Positions 45,861 to 56,030 of a DNA stretch of 64,000 nucleotides are shown in pieces. A model generated the notes under the pieces. That model was not told the origin of the DNA. It did no database searches and saw nothing but the letters and a program-made list of their open reading frames with translations. A program made the position numbers and the translations under genes. The stretch lies in NCBI RefSeq assembly GCF_000314005.1, contig NZ_JH980292.1, positions 1 to 64,000 of the forward strand, in the 5' to 3' direction. The stretch comes from Spirulina subsalsa PCC 9445 (lineage in GTDB: Bacteria > Cyanobacteriota > Cyanobacteriia > Cyanobacteriales > Spirulinaceae). Numbering within the stretch: position 1 is the stretch's first letter; the number at the start of each line of letters is the position of its first letter.

Positions 45861-45972
45861 AGTTATTCTTTCCTTTAAACGCCGTACAGGTAGCTAAATC
45901 ACAGTTTCAGCCTTTGTCTAAACCTGATCCGAGCCAGTTAGACACGCAATCTCTTATTATACAGGTTTGGGG

Positions 45973-46533
45973 TCAATCTTCGCTAGGGGGAACCGTGGGA
46001 ATCAAAGCGTCGGGAGTAGAGAGTTCCACCCCCACCCCCCGATCATAAATTTCCACATCCCACTGTCCATTCCGATTCACCTCAAAAGCAATAAAACGCC
46101 CATTACCGCTAATCGTAGGATGGCGCACTGTTGCTAATACATGGCGGGTAATAGCTTGGGCTTGAAAGTTTTGGCGGTCGTAAACAAAAATATCGGGTTT
46201 GCCCTGTTGTTCTGAGACGTAGACAATATAACGACCATCGGCACTAATATCCGGTTGATCCTGGAGAATGCCCGGTTGATTTAACCCGGGTAAGGGAATG
46301 AGTTGACGACGTTGCACATCGTAAAGCAAAATCCGGCGCTGGGCTTCTCGGTCTGAGGCGAAGACGAGATAACGGCCATTATAGGAGAGACGGGGGTGAT
46401 ATTCTGAGCGGTTGCTGTTGAGGGTTGCGCCCAAACCTTGAGGGGGGGGAGCCAGAGAAAGGGGTTGGGGTTGGCAACTACTTAGACCAAGAACCACCGT
46501 AAAGACTAAATAGACAACACCCAACCTCCTCAC
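45973..46533 (-). CDS. TolB-like beta-propeller lipoprotein
   Basis: A 186-aa exported protein with a lipobox (VVLGLSSCQPQP, Cys ~20). Three TolB/WD40-like blades follow: YHPRLSYNGRYLVFASDREA, DQPDISADGRYIVYVSEQQG and RHPTISGNGRFIAFEVNRNG. Too short for a full propeller, so it may dimerise or be a reduced form. Role unknown; it lies upstream of the L21-L27 operon. Confidence 0.82.
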   Translation of the reverse strand: MRRLGVVYLVFTVVLGLSSCQPQPLSLAPPPQGLGATLNSNRSEYHPRLSYNGRYLVFASDREAQRRILLYDVQRRQLIPLPGLNQPGILQDQPDISADGRYIVYVSEQQGKPDIFVYDRQNFQAQAITRHVLATVRHPTISGNGRFIAFEVNRNGQWDVEIYDRGVGVELSTPDALIPTVPPSED

Positions 46534-46561
46534 GTTCCTACTCCCCTGATTGCTCCTCGGT

Positions 46562-46942
46562 TTAAGCCATTTTGTTCACTTGACGAGCCATATCGCGGAA
46601 GCCTTTTAAACTGGGGCCGGGGCGACGTTTGGCGCGGGTGGTGGTGTACAGGAGATAGTCGGGGGCAAAAGTACCAGTTGCCGGAGGTTCTGGGGCTTTA
46701 GTGGGGGCGGGTTTTTCGGCGGCAACGGGGGCGACCGGGGCTTTAGTGGGGGCGGGTTTTTCGGCGGCAACGGGGGCGACCGGGGCTTTAGCGGGGGCGG
46801 GTTTTTCGGCGGCAACGGGGGCGGGAGCGGTGGGTGTTCCTGCGTCGTCGAGTTCTAGGTAGTAGGATTTTTTCTGGCCACCCAAGAGGCCACCGAGAAA
46901 GGAAAATAAACCGCCAAACAGTTTTTTAACGAAGTCGAACAT
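46562..46942 (-). CDS. Ala/Pro-repeat protein with amphipathic N-terminus
   Basis: A 126-aa protein beginning MFDFVKKLFGGLFSFLGGLL, a likely membrane-surface helix. Then come repeats of APVAAEKPAPTK (about three copies, ~45-85), and a basic C-terminus (TTTRAKRRPGPSLKGFRDMA). Similar short proteins occur in other cyanobacteria, function unknown to me. The start at 46942 is chosen because the upstream 24 codons look non-coding. Confidence 0.65.
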   Translation of the reverse strand: MFDFVKKLFGGLFSFLGGLLGGQKKSYYLELDDAGTPTAPAPVAAEKPAPAKAPVAPVAAEKPAPTKAPVAPVAAEKPAPTKAPEPPATGTFAPDYLLYTTTRAKRRPGPSLKGFRDMARQVNKMA

Positions 46943-47448
46943 AAAGCTGTTACTCCTTGAAAGGTTACTAAGGGGGGATGATGAAAAAAAGGCAAGATTG
47001 AGTTGCCGGAACAACTTCTGTTTGTTTCTTGTTATTTATAGGATAGGGGGAAGGGAAAAGTTAAGCAAATCTTTAGCTTCTCTGGGGGAAGTCCGGCGCT
47101 CTAAATTTAGGGTTTGCTGAACGTTCTCTCGGACCAGGGGCAATCTTGGCGTTGAGGGATGGGGTGTTAAGTCTGGGGTGGAATCTCGATTCAGGGGGGG
47201 GCGATCGCGGAAAGGCAAAAACCCCCCAACTCAAGCCAGACTTGCCCGGGTGTGCCTGCCGTATTGGATGGCCATGAAACCCGTTAGATACATCCACAAA
47301 CTGTAGACAGCCGCAGGCACGGCCATATCTGGATTGTTCAATAAACCTGCTGTCACCGCGATTTTTCATCTCATCGGTAAAACCGAGAGCCTTTGCTGCG
47401 CAACGTTTCACGAACAAGCCGACATTTTAGGTAACGAGAGGTGAAAGT
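46943..47448. other. gap without confident gene
   Basis: About 500 nt. Open frames on the minus strand (up to 114 codons) have no recognised domain. GTGCCTGC (near 47252) and GCAGGCAC (near 47312) form an inverted repeat ~60 nt apart, which may mark a small structured or mobile remnant. Confidence 0.4.
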
Positions 47449-48513
47449 TTACTGTAAATTTTCCAACCGGATGCGTGGGTCAACGGTGCGGAGGAGTAAA
47501 TCCGCTAATAAATTCCCTAGAATTAACATCGTCGCCCCCATCATTAATCCGCCGACGGCTAAATGGACATCTTGCCCCATGACAGCCTCTAAAATTAATG
47601 ACCCTAAACCGGGCCAACTAAAGAAGAATTCGGCAATAAAAGAACCACTTAAGAGACTGGCAAATTCAAAGCCTAAAATCGTCACAAGGGGGTTGATGGC
47701 ATTGCGTAGGGCGTGAACATAAATCACGCGGTTTTCTGGTAAACCTTTAGCCCGTGCGGTTTGAATATATTCTTGACGTAAGACATCTAAAAGAGAACCG
47801 CGAGTGAGGCGTTGTAGCCCGGCAAAACTGGTGATACTGAGGGCGATGGTAGGGAGAATCATGTGCCAGCCAATATCAACCAGTTTGCCTAAAGGGGGTA
47901 AGTCGGCGTGGTTAATGCTGGTCATGCCTCCGACGGGGAAGAGGGGGGAGGTGATTTGGGCGACAAAGAGTAAAATCAGACAGGTGATGAAACTAGGGAA
48001 TCCTTGACCTAAATAACTAAGGACTCGTAAAACCCGGTCAGTGAGTTGATTTTGCTGGACTGCGCCGACAATACCTAGGGGAATTGCGATCGCCCAAGTA
48101 ATAATAATTGAGGGAATAGACAGGAGAAGTGTCGCCGCCATCCGTTGCACAATCAGGTATTGCACCGACACACTATAGACGAAACTATAGCCGAAATTCA
48201 ACTGACTGAGTACATTCGAGAACCAGCGCCAGTGCTGAATAAACCAAGGCTGATCTAGGGCAAACTGGTCAATATACTGCCGGATGACATCCTCCGAGAC
48301 ATTGGGATTTTCATACAGCAGTCGGTCGGCCGGATTACCGGGGTTAAACTGCATGACGAAAAAGATCATCACCGAGGCCAGAAATAGGGTCAGCATCCCT
48401 TGTAACAGTCGCTTGAGGATATAGAGAACCGTTTCATGGGTCACGATAGCCTTGAGGTAGAAGAAAGTATCCTTGAGGCGATCGCGCCATGTAAAATCCT
48501 GGGTAACAGTCAT
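47449..48513 (-). CDS. peptide/nickel-type ABC transporter permease (DppB family)
   Basis: A 354-aa inner-membrane permease of the DppB/OppB class. It shows YILKRLLQGMLTLFLASVMI, MQFNPGNPADRLLYENPNVS, the EAA-loop region LRQEYIQTARAKGLPENRVI and LRNAINPLVTILGFEFASLL. Six membrane helices. The partner permease, ATPases and binding protein are not in the window. It starts 24 nt after apt ends. Confidence 0.92.
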   Translation of the reverse strand: MTVTQDFTWRDRLKDTFFYLKAIVTHETVLYILKRLLQGMLTLFLASVMIFFVMQFNPGNPADRLLYENPNVSEDVIRQYIDQFALDQPWFIQHWRWFSNVLSQLNFGYSFVYSVSVQYLIVQRMAATLLLSIPSIIITWAIAIPLGIVGAVQQNQLTDRVLRVLSYLGQGFPSFITCLILLFVAQITSPLFPVGGMTSINHADLPPLGKLVDIGWHMILPTIALSITSFAGLQRLTRGSLLDVLRQEYIQTARAKGLPENRVIYVHALRNAINPLVTILGFEFASLLSGSFIAEFFFSWPGLGSLILEAVMGQDVHLAVGGLMMGATMLILGNLLADLLLRTVDPRIRLENLQ

Positions 48514-48537
48514 TGAGGTATGTTTGCTGGTTTATTG

Positions 48538-49056
48538 CTAATAACGAATCAAGGAAATAATCGGCACATCAGGCAAACAATCCCGCCCCTTGAGTGCCAC
48601 CAACTCAATCACAAACGCAAAGCCAATTAACTCCGCCTTGCAAAAACCGACTAATTCGGCCGCCGCTTTAGCCGTTCCCCCTGTGGCCATTAAATCATCA
48701 ACAATTAAGACCGTTTTCCCCGCTTCGATGGCATCTTGATGAATTTCGAGGCGGTCTGTGCCATATTCTAAATCGTATTCCACCGAATGGATCTCTCCTG
48801 GCAGTTTACCCGGTTTACGCACGGGGATAAATCCTGCCCCCAGTTGATAGGCGAGTAAGGGCGCAAACATAAATCCCCGCGACTCCATGCCAATAATATA
48901 ATCTGGCGCGAAACCCGCCCCTTGGCACTGTTCCCGCAATAAGTCCGCCGTGGCGCGCAATCCCTCCGGTTGTCTTAACAGGGTGGTAATATCACGGAAA
49001 ACAATGCCGGGTTTCGGAAAATCGGGAATATCCCGGATAAGTGTTTTAAGATCCAT
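48538..49056 (-). CDS. apt: adenine phosphoribosyltransferase
   Basis: It makes AMP from adenine and PRPP (purine salvage). The 172-aa protein has [40 protein letters not shown], and the PRPP loop [20 protein letters not shown]. Complete. It is divergent from the DUF3038 gene. Confidence 0.96.
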   Translation of the reverse strand: MDLKTLIRDIPDFPKPGIVFRDITTLLRQPEGLRATADLLREQCQGAGFAPDYIIGMESRGFMFAPLLAYQLGAGFIPVRKPGKLPGEIHSVEYDLEYGTDRLEIHQDAIEAGKTVLIVDDLMATGGTAKAAAELVGFCKAELIGFAFVIELVALKGRDCLPDVPIISLIRY

Positions 49057-49262
49057 AAAAACATTTAGAGGATGTTGTCCCTAGGTACTAATAACATAGA
49101 AAATAGTACACTAGAAACCTGATGATGTTGGAATTCAGGTAAATTCCTGAATCCATCCGACAGCAGAGAACAAAACACAAGAGGTCACAGTCTGATCTGA
49201 TGGTTTTACGCCATGGTGTTTAACCTCCCGTCCTTCTTCAGCCACCGCCTATTCCTAACCTC

Positions 49263-49889
49263 ATGAGTCAATCTGTGAACATCCAGTCGGATTATAGCCC
49301 TCCTGCCCGTCCAACGCCTTTGATTTTGGACTCGCTGCCCAATCCTGCTCATATAGAAGGGTGTTCCCTTCGCGTTCAACAGAACCTCGATCTGATTCTG
49401 CTCGCCTTGGAAGCGTTGGAATTGGGCGGTTCGGAATATATGTTAGCCACCGCAGCCGAGTTAGAATTACAGGGTATTATTGAAAATCGTGTGGTGTTGT
49501 GGCGGTTACGTTGTACTAATCCTTGGCGTAAATCCTACACCCGGGAAAGTCTGACCTTAACTCAGGCTAAGGCTTTATCGGTCATTGCCAGTTATCGAGC
49601 GCGTCAACTAACGGTTTTGATTCGCCAGTTACTATTAGCCCAGCAACAAATTGCGGAGAAGGGCTTACCCTTAGAACAGCATTTTCGTTTGTCTGAATAT
49701 TTGGAGCGGTTTCGGGCGCACTTTCGCAGTCGGATGAATCCAAAGCGGGCAAAGGTGGCCTTTTATTTAGACCATGAAGAGGAGTTAAATGAGTTAGCGT
49801 TATCTCTTTTGAGTAAGCTGCTCTTTTGTACGGGAACGGCGGGTACGCCCAGATTGTGGATGAGTCTATTTGACGGAGAGGTACGATGA
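49263..49889 (+). CDS. DUF3038 domain protein
   Basis: A 208-aa cyanobacterial protein with LRVQQNLDLILLALEALELG, RLRCTNPWRKSYTRESLTLT and AYRARQLT-like SYRARQLTVLIRQLLL, as in DUF3038. Function unknown. It overlaps the next gene (DUF4335) by 4 nt. The two are a conserved pair in cyanobacteria, so they may work together. Confidence 0.88.
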   Translation: MSQSVNIQSDYSPPARPTPLILDSLPNPAHIEGCSLRVQQNLDLILLALEALELGGSEYMLATAAELELQGIIENRVVLWRLRCTNPWRKSYTRESLTLTQAKALSVIASYRARQLTVLIRQLLLAQQQIAEKGLPLEQHFRLSEYLERFRAHFRSRMNPKRAKVAFYLDHEEELNELALSLLSKLLFCTGTAGTPRLWMSLFDGEVR

Positions 49890-51262
49890 CCATTAAGCGA
49901 CAGTATAGCCTGCCCAATTGCCGCCTCGTGTTGGAAGGCTTGAGTGATGAAGTGGATTTGACGGGGGAAAATGCCCGACCTCGGATGTCGATTTTAGTTA
50001 ATGCAGAATGTCATTTTGCGGGGACAGAACAACAATTGACGGGGGGCCGAGATTTTTTAGAGGGTTTGATTAAAGGGGTGAGTGCCTATGCTCAGGAGTT
50101 TCTCAGTGGGATTGCTCACCCGGTTGACCCCAATAGTGCGCCGGAAATGGTGACGGTGACACGAGCGCATGATCCCAATTTGCACTATTTACGCTATCAT
50201 CAGGTCTCGGCCGGGGAAGAAACCCAAACCTTGGAGTTGTCTTTAAATACGGTACAGTTGTTTGATTTGGTGGAGGCGATTGATCAGTTTTTGCTGGATA
50301 ATCGCACGTTGCCGGATTTGGAGTTAAGTTTGCAACCTGTGAGTCGTCGTTATCGGAAGGCAGATGTTCCGGTGACGGAACGGGCGAAACCGATGGCGGT
50401 AGGTTTGGGGAGTTTGGCGATCGCAGCAGCCCTGTTTTTTGCCCTGCCGATTCCCGAGGTGGAGCGGCCAGAATCCCGTCAGGCTGGGGAAAATCAGGAA
50501 CAAAGGTCGGAGACGGATCCCCGGGCGAATCTCCGACCTGTGGCCGAGATGGAGGTGGAGGAGGTGGTCGCGTTTTTAGCCCAAGCCCCGCTGCTGGAAG
50601 ATCCTACGGAAATCCGCTATTTACAACGCCATCTTTTCCGGGAGTTAAATCGGGCTTGGCAGGAACGGGGGGGATTGACCCAAACCTTAACCTATCGGGT
50701 TTCTCTCACGCGGGATGGTTCCATTGTGGGGTATCAGGGCATCCAAGGCACGCCTCAAGAAGCCGCCCAACAAACCCCTCTAGCAGATTTGGCCTTTATT
50801 CCCATTGGTCGGGAAGGCCTAGAGGAAGGATTAGAGGAGGCGATCACACCGTTCCGAGTCGTGTTTACCAATCGTTCCATTTTGCAAGTCACCCCCTGGG
50901 AGGGGGAAGTGAGAAACGCCACCTTTGGCCCAGAAATTGAAGATCGTGCCATCCTGCGCCGTTTACAGGGTGATCTGCGTGAAACCTTGCGTCAGGCCTG
51001 GACGGAGGGGGACACCGAAGGGCGTTCCTTAATCTTCCGGGTAGCTGTGACAGAGGAGGGTGCGATCGCCGATTACGAAGCCCAAAATCAAGCCGCCTTC
51101 GACCTCGAACAAATCACCCCCCTCCCAGAATTAGTCAACCCAGCGGCCGCCGGAATGGGTAAAGAACAAGGAACTTGGGTTCCTCAAGAACCCCTCGGAC
51201 AGTTCCGCGTGGTCTTCCGGGATCGAGATGTGTTAGAAGTGAGCGCCTTACGGGGTTTGTAG
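49886..51262 (+). CDS. DUF4335 domain protein
   Basis: A 458-aa protein whose N-terminal ~160 residues match DUF4335 (IKRQYSLPNCRLVLEGLSDE, RDFLEGLIKGVSAYAQEFLS). One membrane segment follows (~170-185, PMAVGLGSLAIAAALFFALP). The C-terminal ~270 residues contain two similar domains (each with YQGIQGT/ADYEAQNQ, then FRVVFTNRSILQV and FRVVFRDRDVLEV), an internal duplication. Function unknown. Confidence 0.85.
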   Translation: MTIKRQYSLPNCRLVLEGLSDEVDLTGENARPRMSILVNAECHFAGTEQQLTGGRDFLEGLIKGVSAYAQEFLSGIAHPVDPNSAPEMVTVTRAHDPNLHYLRYHQVSAGEETQTLELSLNTVQLFDLVEAIDQFLLDNRTLPDLELSLQPVSRRYRKADVPVTERAKPMAVGLGSLAIAAALFFALPIPEVERPESRQAGENQEQRSETDPRANLRPVAEMEVEEVVAFLAQAPLLEDPTEIRYLQRHLFRELNRAWQERGGLTQTLTYRVSLTRDGSIVGYQGIQGTPQEAAQQTPLADLAFIPIGREGLEEGLEEAITPFRVVFTNRSILQVTPWEGEVRNATFGPEIEDRAILRRLQGDLRETLRQAWTEGDTEGRSLIFRVAVTEEGAIADYEAQNQAAFDLEQITPLPELVNPAAAGMGKEQGTWVPQEPLGQFRVVFRDRDVLEVSALRGL

Positions 51263-51338
51263 GGTAGGGGAAGTCATACCAATTTAATTGGAGTGGTATG
51301 CAGAAGGGAAATTTTCGGGAGTCCCGACTCCCGACTCC

Positions 51339-51360
51339 CAACCTTAACAAGTTAAGCTTA
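51339..51360. repeat. dispersed CAACCTTAACAAGTTAAGC repeat end
   Basis: A single end of the element at 29114-29270, preceded by CCCGACTC heptamers. It marks the point where the Rpn-family gene is cut off. Confidence 0.6.
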
Positions 51361-51361
51361 A

Positions 51362-51721
51362 CTCGAAGAAATACCCGCCCCCCTGCAAGAACAGGTCTTT
51401 GAACAACTATTTGAGACGGCAGAAATAGCCCGATTGAGTCGAGAACAAATGCGCTCTTATGAGGATAGTTTGAAATACTACCGAGATTTAAAAAACTCGA
51501 TGGATACCGCACGGGATGAAGGCAAAGAAGAAGGCATTGAGATTGGCATTGAGATTGGTCGGGAGGAGGGCATTGAGATTGGCATTGAGATGGCGGTAAA
51601 AACTGTTGCCCTTGCTCTTCTGCAAGAAGGGATTAGTGAAGAGATGATCTTAAAAACCACTGGCTTAACAGCAGACCAATTAGACCAACTGCGGCGGGAA
51701 GGCACCAGTGAGCTTGGATGA
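51362..51721 (+). pseudogene. Rpn/PD-(D/E)XK transposase-like protein, C-terminal remnant
   Basis: The open frame from 51362 reads LEEIPAPLQEQVFEQLFETA, then LSREQMRSYEDSLKYYRDLK. These are typical of the C-terminal tail of Rpn-type recombination-promoting nucleases, with EGIEIG repeats and a helical end (GISEEMILKTTGLTADQLDQ). The nuclease domain is missing and the frame begins at the dispersed repeat. A 95-aa product could start from TTG 51434, but it would lack any catalytic part. Confidence 0.8.
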
Positions 51722-51941
51722 GTCTTGTTTACCCTTCTTATATATAGCGGGTCTATCTGGGTTGTGAATCTCTTTTGGAGGAAGAATGCAGGAGTTCAGA
51801 AATTCAGAAGTCAGTAGGGGACGAGCTTTGAGCCTCTAATTCAAAAATTCAGGGTTATGTAATCGCATTTCATAGTTAATGTTAATTGAGGCTTGCGATA
51901 TGATTAATAGATAATCCGAAACTAATTCTTGATCCACACTT

Positions 51942-54900
51942 ATGCACGGCTCTAAACACATTATCCCCCTAGCCCTCAGCCTCCTGCCCTGGGCTTACAG
52001 CACCCCCCTGCAAGCCCAAAGCATCACCCCCGCCCCCGATGGCGTTGGTACCCTCATCCACCACAACGGCAACACCTACCACATCCAAGGCGGCACCCAG
52101 GCCGGGGCTAACCTCTTTCACTCCTTCCAAGAATTCGGCTTAAGCCCCAACGAAATCGCCCAGTTCCTCAGTCAGCCCGACATCCAAAACGTGGTCGGGC
52201 GTGTTGTTGGTGGCAATCCCAGCCTGATTCAAGGCTTAATTCAACTCACAGGGGGCAACAGTAACCTCTACCTAATGAACCCCGCCGGATGGGTCTTTAC
52301 CCAAGGCGCTAGTTTAGATGTCCCCGGTAGTTTTGGCGTAACTACTGCCAACCGCATCGGCTTTCATGACAGCTACTTCAACAGCCTAGGAAACAACGAC
52401 TTCACCACCCTAACCGGAAACCCCAGCCAGTTAATTTTCGATAGTAGCCAACCCGGAACAATCCTCAACGCCGCCAATTTAAGCGTAGAAAAGGGCAGTT
52501 TATGGATGGTTGGGGGGTCAGTCATCAACACCGGAACCCTTGAAACCCCCAACGGCACCCTCACCCTAGCCGCCATCCCCGGACAAAGCCAAGTGAAACT
52601 AACCCACGACGGGATGAAACTGGGATTAATCCTAGAAGCGCTACCCAGTGATAGTATTAACCCCAATGCTCCCCTAGGATTACGACCCGAAGACCTACCC
52701 CGTTATCTAACCGGAGGGAGTGACATCGGCAGCGCCACAGGAGTAGAACTCGGAGATGATGGGCAACTGTGGTTAGTGGGTTCTCCCCTGCGCATCGAAC
52801 AAGGAGAAGTGGTGATAGCTGGGAGAGTGCAAGCCCCAGACGTGCAGTTAATGGCCAGTGGGCGAGTAACCCCCCTAGACCCCCAATTAGTGCAAGGAGA
52901 CAGCACAATCGTCGTCCGGTTTCCCCAAGCAGAGGGGACAAATATCCTCAACATTATAGATAGTCGGGCAGACCAGCCAGAAACCCTACTTTATGGGGGG
53001 GCAGAAGGAACGATTTCCCGTATTGTGTCACGACAGGAAGAAGGGATTCCTACTGTAACCACCTTATTAGAGCGCGTGAGAACAGAAGGGGGAAAACTGG
53101 ATGGAGTCGCCATCACAGCCGAAGGACATGAGGGGAACTTCTGGTTAGGGAAGAATTGGCTAAATAGCGAAACCGTAGAACAGTATGGAGAGCAATTAGG
53201 GCAGTGGTCGAAGAGTTTAAAAGCCGGAGCGGATTTACTGATTTATAGTTGTTTCACAGCCTTGGGAGAACTGGGTCAGGGGTTTGTCCAGCGTTTAGGG
53301 GCATTGACGGGGCTGGATGTGGCGGCTTCGACCAATGCGACGGGGAGTGCGAAGTATGGGGGAGATTGGGAGTTAGAGTACAGGACAGGGGAGATAGAAG
53401 TGGGGACTCCCTTTAGGGCTGAAACCCTATTCAATTGGGAGGGTCGGTTAGCCACGTTTACGGTGGGGGATGTGGCAACTCCTACTCTAGAAGCTGCCAT
53501 TACGGCGGCGAATGCTGATGCGAATGCTGATGCAGCGAATCCCCATACGATTCGATTTGCCCCCGGTATGACGGAGATTGTCCTAACGACTGCCTTAACG
53601 CCGATTATACGGGCTATGAGGATTACGGGGGACGGGACAAATGTCACGATTCGGCGGGATTCAACCGCCCCACAATTCCGTATTTTCTTAGTTAACGCAT
53701 TTGCACCAACCACCTTTGAATATTTGACCATCCGAGGGGGTGCTGGGGAGAATTTTGGGACGGGAATTAACAGTTTTGGACAAGTGACCCTGAACTATTC
53801 CACCGTGACTGATAATCAAGCTAACCGGGGAGGAGGCGGGATTAACGGTGACGGCGGGGTAATCCTCAATCACTCCACAGTTTCGGGGAATTTTGCCAAT
53901 GAAGACGGTGGCGGGATTCGGAGTCTGGCAGGAGTGACGCTGATTAATTCCACGGTTTCCGGCAATTCGGCGGGAACCAATGGCGGCGGGATTCGGAGCG
54001 GTGGGGTGACGCTGACCAACTCTACCATTGCCTTTAACACAGCTACTAATACTGGGGGGGGGTTAGCAGTTTTCAACAATAACACCCACACTTTCAACAA
54101 CAGCATCATCGCCAACAACACCGCCCCCACCGCCCCTGATGTCGGAATTACCTCTGGCAATCATACCTTCACTATCAACCATAGTCTCATTCTCAGCACG
54201 GCTGACATGACTGGCACAGGAGTTCCTACCAACGGCGTGAACGGCAACATCGTTGGTGTTGACCCCAAACTCCTTCCCCTTGCCAACTACGGCAGCCCCA
54301 CTCAGACTCATGCCCTTGCCCTAGATAGTCCTGCCCTCAATGCAGGGGATAATGACCTAGCCACAGGCTTAACCACTGACCAACGGGGCGCACCGGGGGC
54401 GCGTATTGTAGGAGGCACAGTGGATATGGGGGCTTTTGAGTGGCAGGGGTCTGTGATTACCCCAGTGGCCCCAGTTAACCAAACGGTGGGCAGTCTTCCT
54501 GTGAATTTGGATGTGAGTGTGAAGGTAACTGAGGCCGTTTTTGGTATTGCTCCGGGTGTGGGAGCCAGTGTGAATTTTACGGCTAATGGGGCAACGGGAA
54601 CGTTTAGTAATGGGACGACGGTGCTAACCAATGGGGAAGGGATTGCGACTAATTTTTTGAATGGGACAGAGGCCTTGGGCAATTTCTCGGTGTTAGCTGC
54701 CGGAGCAGGTTCAACCCCTGTGACGTTTGATTTTGCTTATGCTCCTCCGGTAGTTAATCCTCCGGTAGCTCCTCCTCCGGTAGTCACTCCTCCGGTAGTT
54801 AATCCTCCGGTAGTCACTCCTCCGGTAGTCACTCCTCCTCCGGTAGCTCCTCCTCCCATTCCCCTCGATTTTGCTCGGTTGCGAGGCATTTGGTTAAACC

Positions 54901-55064
54901 CCGTAGAAGATAAGACTCCCTTTGAACTGAAGCAGGTTTTGCAGTCGGCCTGTGCCACGATTCCTCGGCTAGATGTTAGGGCTTCTGAGGAGTCTGTTTC
55001 GGATGGGGAGGAGTTAAGTTCAGTGAGGTTGGATGAGTCTTGTTTACGGTTCCAAGGGGATTAA
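51942..55064 (+). CDS. TpsA-type large secreted protein with DUF4347
   Basis: A 1040-aa exoprotein of a two-partner secretion system. Residues 1-25 are a signal peptide; ~27-250 form the TPS/haemagglutinin domain (GVGTLIHHNGNTYHIQGGTQ, LMNPAGWVFTQGASLDVPGS). DUF4347 lies at ~335-505 (LLERVRTEGGKLDGVAITAE, LIYSCFTALGELGQGFVQRL). A beta-helix with GGGI repeats and STVSGN motifs is at ~560-760, and a domain ending RIVGGTVDMGAFEW at ~790-830. An Ig-like domain, a PPVVTPPVV repeat (~930-975) and a small Cys-containing C-terminus follow. Probably an adhesin or surface protein. Confidence 0.9.
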   Translation: MHGSKHIIPLALSLLPWAYSTPLQAQSITPAPDGVGTLIHHNGNTYHIQGGTQAGANLFHSFQEFGLSPNEIAQFLSQPDIQNVVGRVVGGNPSLIQGLIQLTGGNSNLYLMNPAGWVFTQGASLDVPGSFGVTTANRIGFHDSYFNSLGNNDFTTLTGNPSQLIFDSSQPGTILNAANLSVEKGSLWMVGGSVINTGTLETPNGTLTLAAIPGQSQVKLTHDGMKLGLILEALPSDSINPNAPLGLRPEDLPRYLTGGSDIGSATGVELGDDGQLWLVGSPLRIEQGEVVIAGRVQAPDVQLMASGRVTPLDPQLVQGDSTIVVRFPQAEGTNILNIIDSRADQPETLLYGGAEGTISRIVSRQEEGIPTVTTLLERVRTEGGKLDGVAITAEGHEGNFWLGKNWLNSETVEQYGEQLGQWSKSLKAGADLLIYSCFTALGELGQGFVQRLGALTGLDVAASTNATGSAKYGGDWELEYRTGEIEVGTPFRAETLFNWEGRLATFTVGDVATPTLEAAITAANADANADAANPHTIRFAPGMTEIVLTTALTPIIRAMRITGDGTNVTIRRDSTAPQFRIFLVNAFAPTTFEYLTIRGGAGENFGTGINSFGQVTLNYSTVTDNQANRGGGGINGDGGVILNHSTVSGNFANEDGGGIRSLAGVTLINSTVSGNSAGTNGGGIRSGGVTLTNSTIAFNTATNTGGGLAVFNNNTHTFNNSIIANNTAPTAPDVGITSGNHTFTINHSLILSTADMTGTGVPTNGVNGNIVGVDPKLLPLANYGSPTQTHALALDSPALNAGDNDLATGLTTDQRGAPGARIVGGTVDMGAFEWQGSVITPVAPVNQTVGSLPVNLDVSVKVTEAVFGIAPGVGASVNFTANGATGTFSNGTTVLTNGEGIATNFLNGTEALGNFSVLAAGAGSTPVTFDFAYAPPVVNPPVAPPPVVTPPVVNPPVVTPPVVTPPPVAPPPIPLDFARLRGIWLNPVEDKTPFELKQVLQSACATIPRLDVRASEESVSDGEELSSVRLDESCLRFQGD

Positions 55065-55108
55065 GAGATTGACTGCTCAGTTAACAGTGAACAGTGATTA
55101 ATGCTTCT

Positions 55109-55990
55109 GGATTATCCCCCCTAGCCCCCCTTTGGAAGGGGGGAATAATATGGGGAAAATCTGGAAGTCCCCCTTTAGAAGGGGGATTTAGGGGGATTCT
55201 GGGGAAAAACTAGCCGATTCTCTCTGAGTTAAGGTATCCCCCCTAGCCCCCCTTTGGAAGGGGGGAATAATATGGGGAAAATCCGGTAGTCCCCCTTTAG
55301 AAGGGGGATTTAGGGGGATTCTGGGTAAAAATTTGCCCTTTCCCTCTGAGTAAAGGTATCCCCCCTAGGCTCCCTTTGGAAGGGGGGAATAATATGGGGA
55401 AAATCTGGAAGTCCCCCTTTAGAAGGGGGATTTAGGGGGATTCTGGGGAAAAATTAGCCGATTCTCTCTGAGTTAAGGTATCCCCCCTAGGCTCCCTTTG
55501 GAAGGGGGGAATAATATGGGGAAAATCTGGAAGTCCCCCTTTAGAAGGGGGATTTAGGGGGATTCTGGGGAAAAATTAGCCGATTCTCTCTGAGTTAAGG
55601 TATCCCCCCTAGCCCCCCTTTGGAAGGGGGGAATAATACGGGGAAAATCCGGCAGTCCCCCTTTAGAAGGGGGATTTAGGGGGATTCTGGGGAAAAGCTA
55701 GCCGATTCTCTCTGAGTTAAGGTATCCCCCCTAGGCTCCCTTTGGAAGGGGGGAATAATATGGGGAAAATCTGGAAGTCCCCCTTTAGAAGGGGGATTTA
55801 GGGGGATTCTGGGGAAAAATTAGCCGATTCTCTCTGAGTTAAGGTATCCCCCCTAGGCTCCCTTTGGAAGGGGGGAATAATATGGGGAAAATCTGGAAGT
55901 CCCCCTTTAGAAGGGGGATTTAGGGGGATTCTGGGGAAAAACTAGCCGATTCTCACTGCGTTAAGGTATCCCCCCTAGACTCCCTTTCAA
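55109..55990. repeat. 122-bp tandem repeat array, about 7 copies
   Basis: Repeats with an exact 122-bp period; AAGGTATCCCC starts at 55231, 55353, 55475, 55597, 55719, 55841 and 55963, with a divergent first unit from ~55109. Each unit has hairpin CCCCCCTTTGGAAGGGGGG and hairpin CCCCCTTTAGAAGGGGG, inside a larger inverted repeat ATCCCCCCTAG ... TTAGGGGGAT. Similar single units are common in cyanobacterial genomes. Here they fill the tpsA-tpsB gap. Confidence 0.95.
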
Positions 55991-56030
55991 GGGATTGCGC
56001 AAATTTCTGAAGTGTGACGAGTGAAATAAA

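Noticed and set aside
47036-47417. Possible genes of 60-114 codons on the minus strand
   Set aside because: No recognised domain, overlapping frames, Pro/Arg-rich composition typical of non-coding repeats.
52373-54958. Several open frames on the minus strand of tpsA
   Set aside because: Shadows of a long, compositionally biased gene; the + strand has a signal peptide and known domains.
55109-55990. CRISPR array
   Set aside because: Units are uniform 122-bp tandem repeats without unique spacers; no cas genes nearby.
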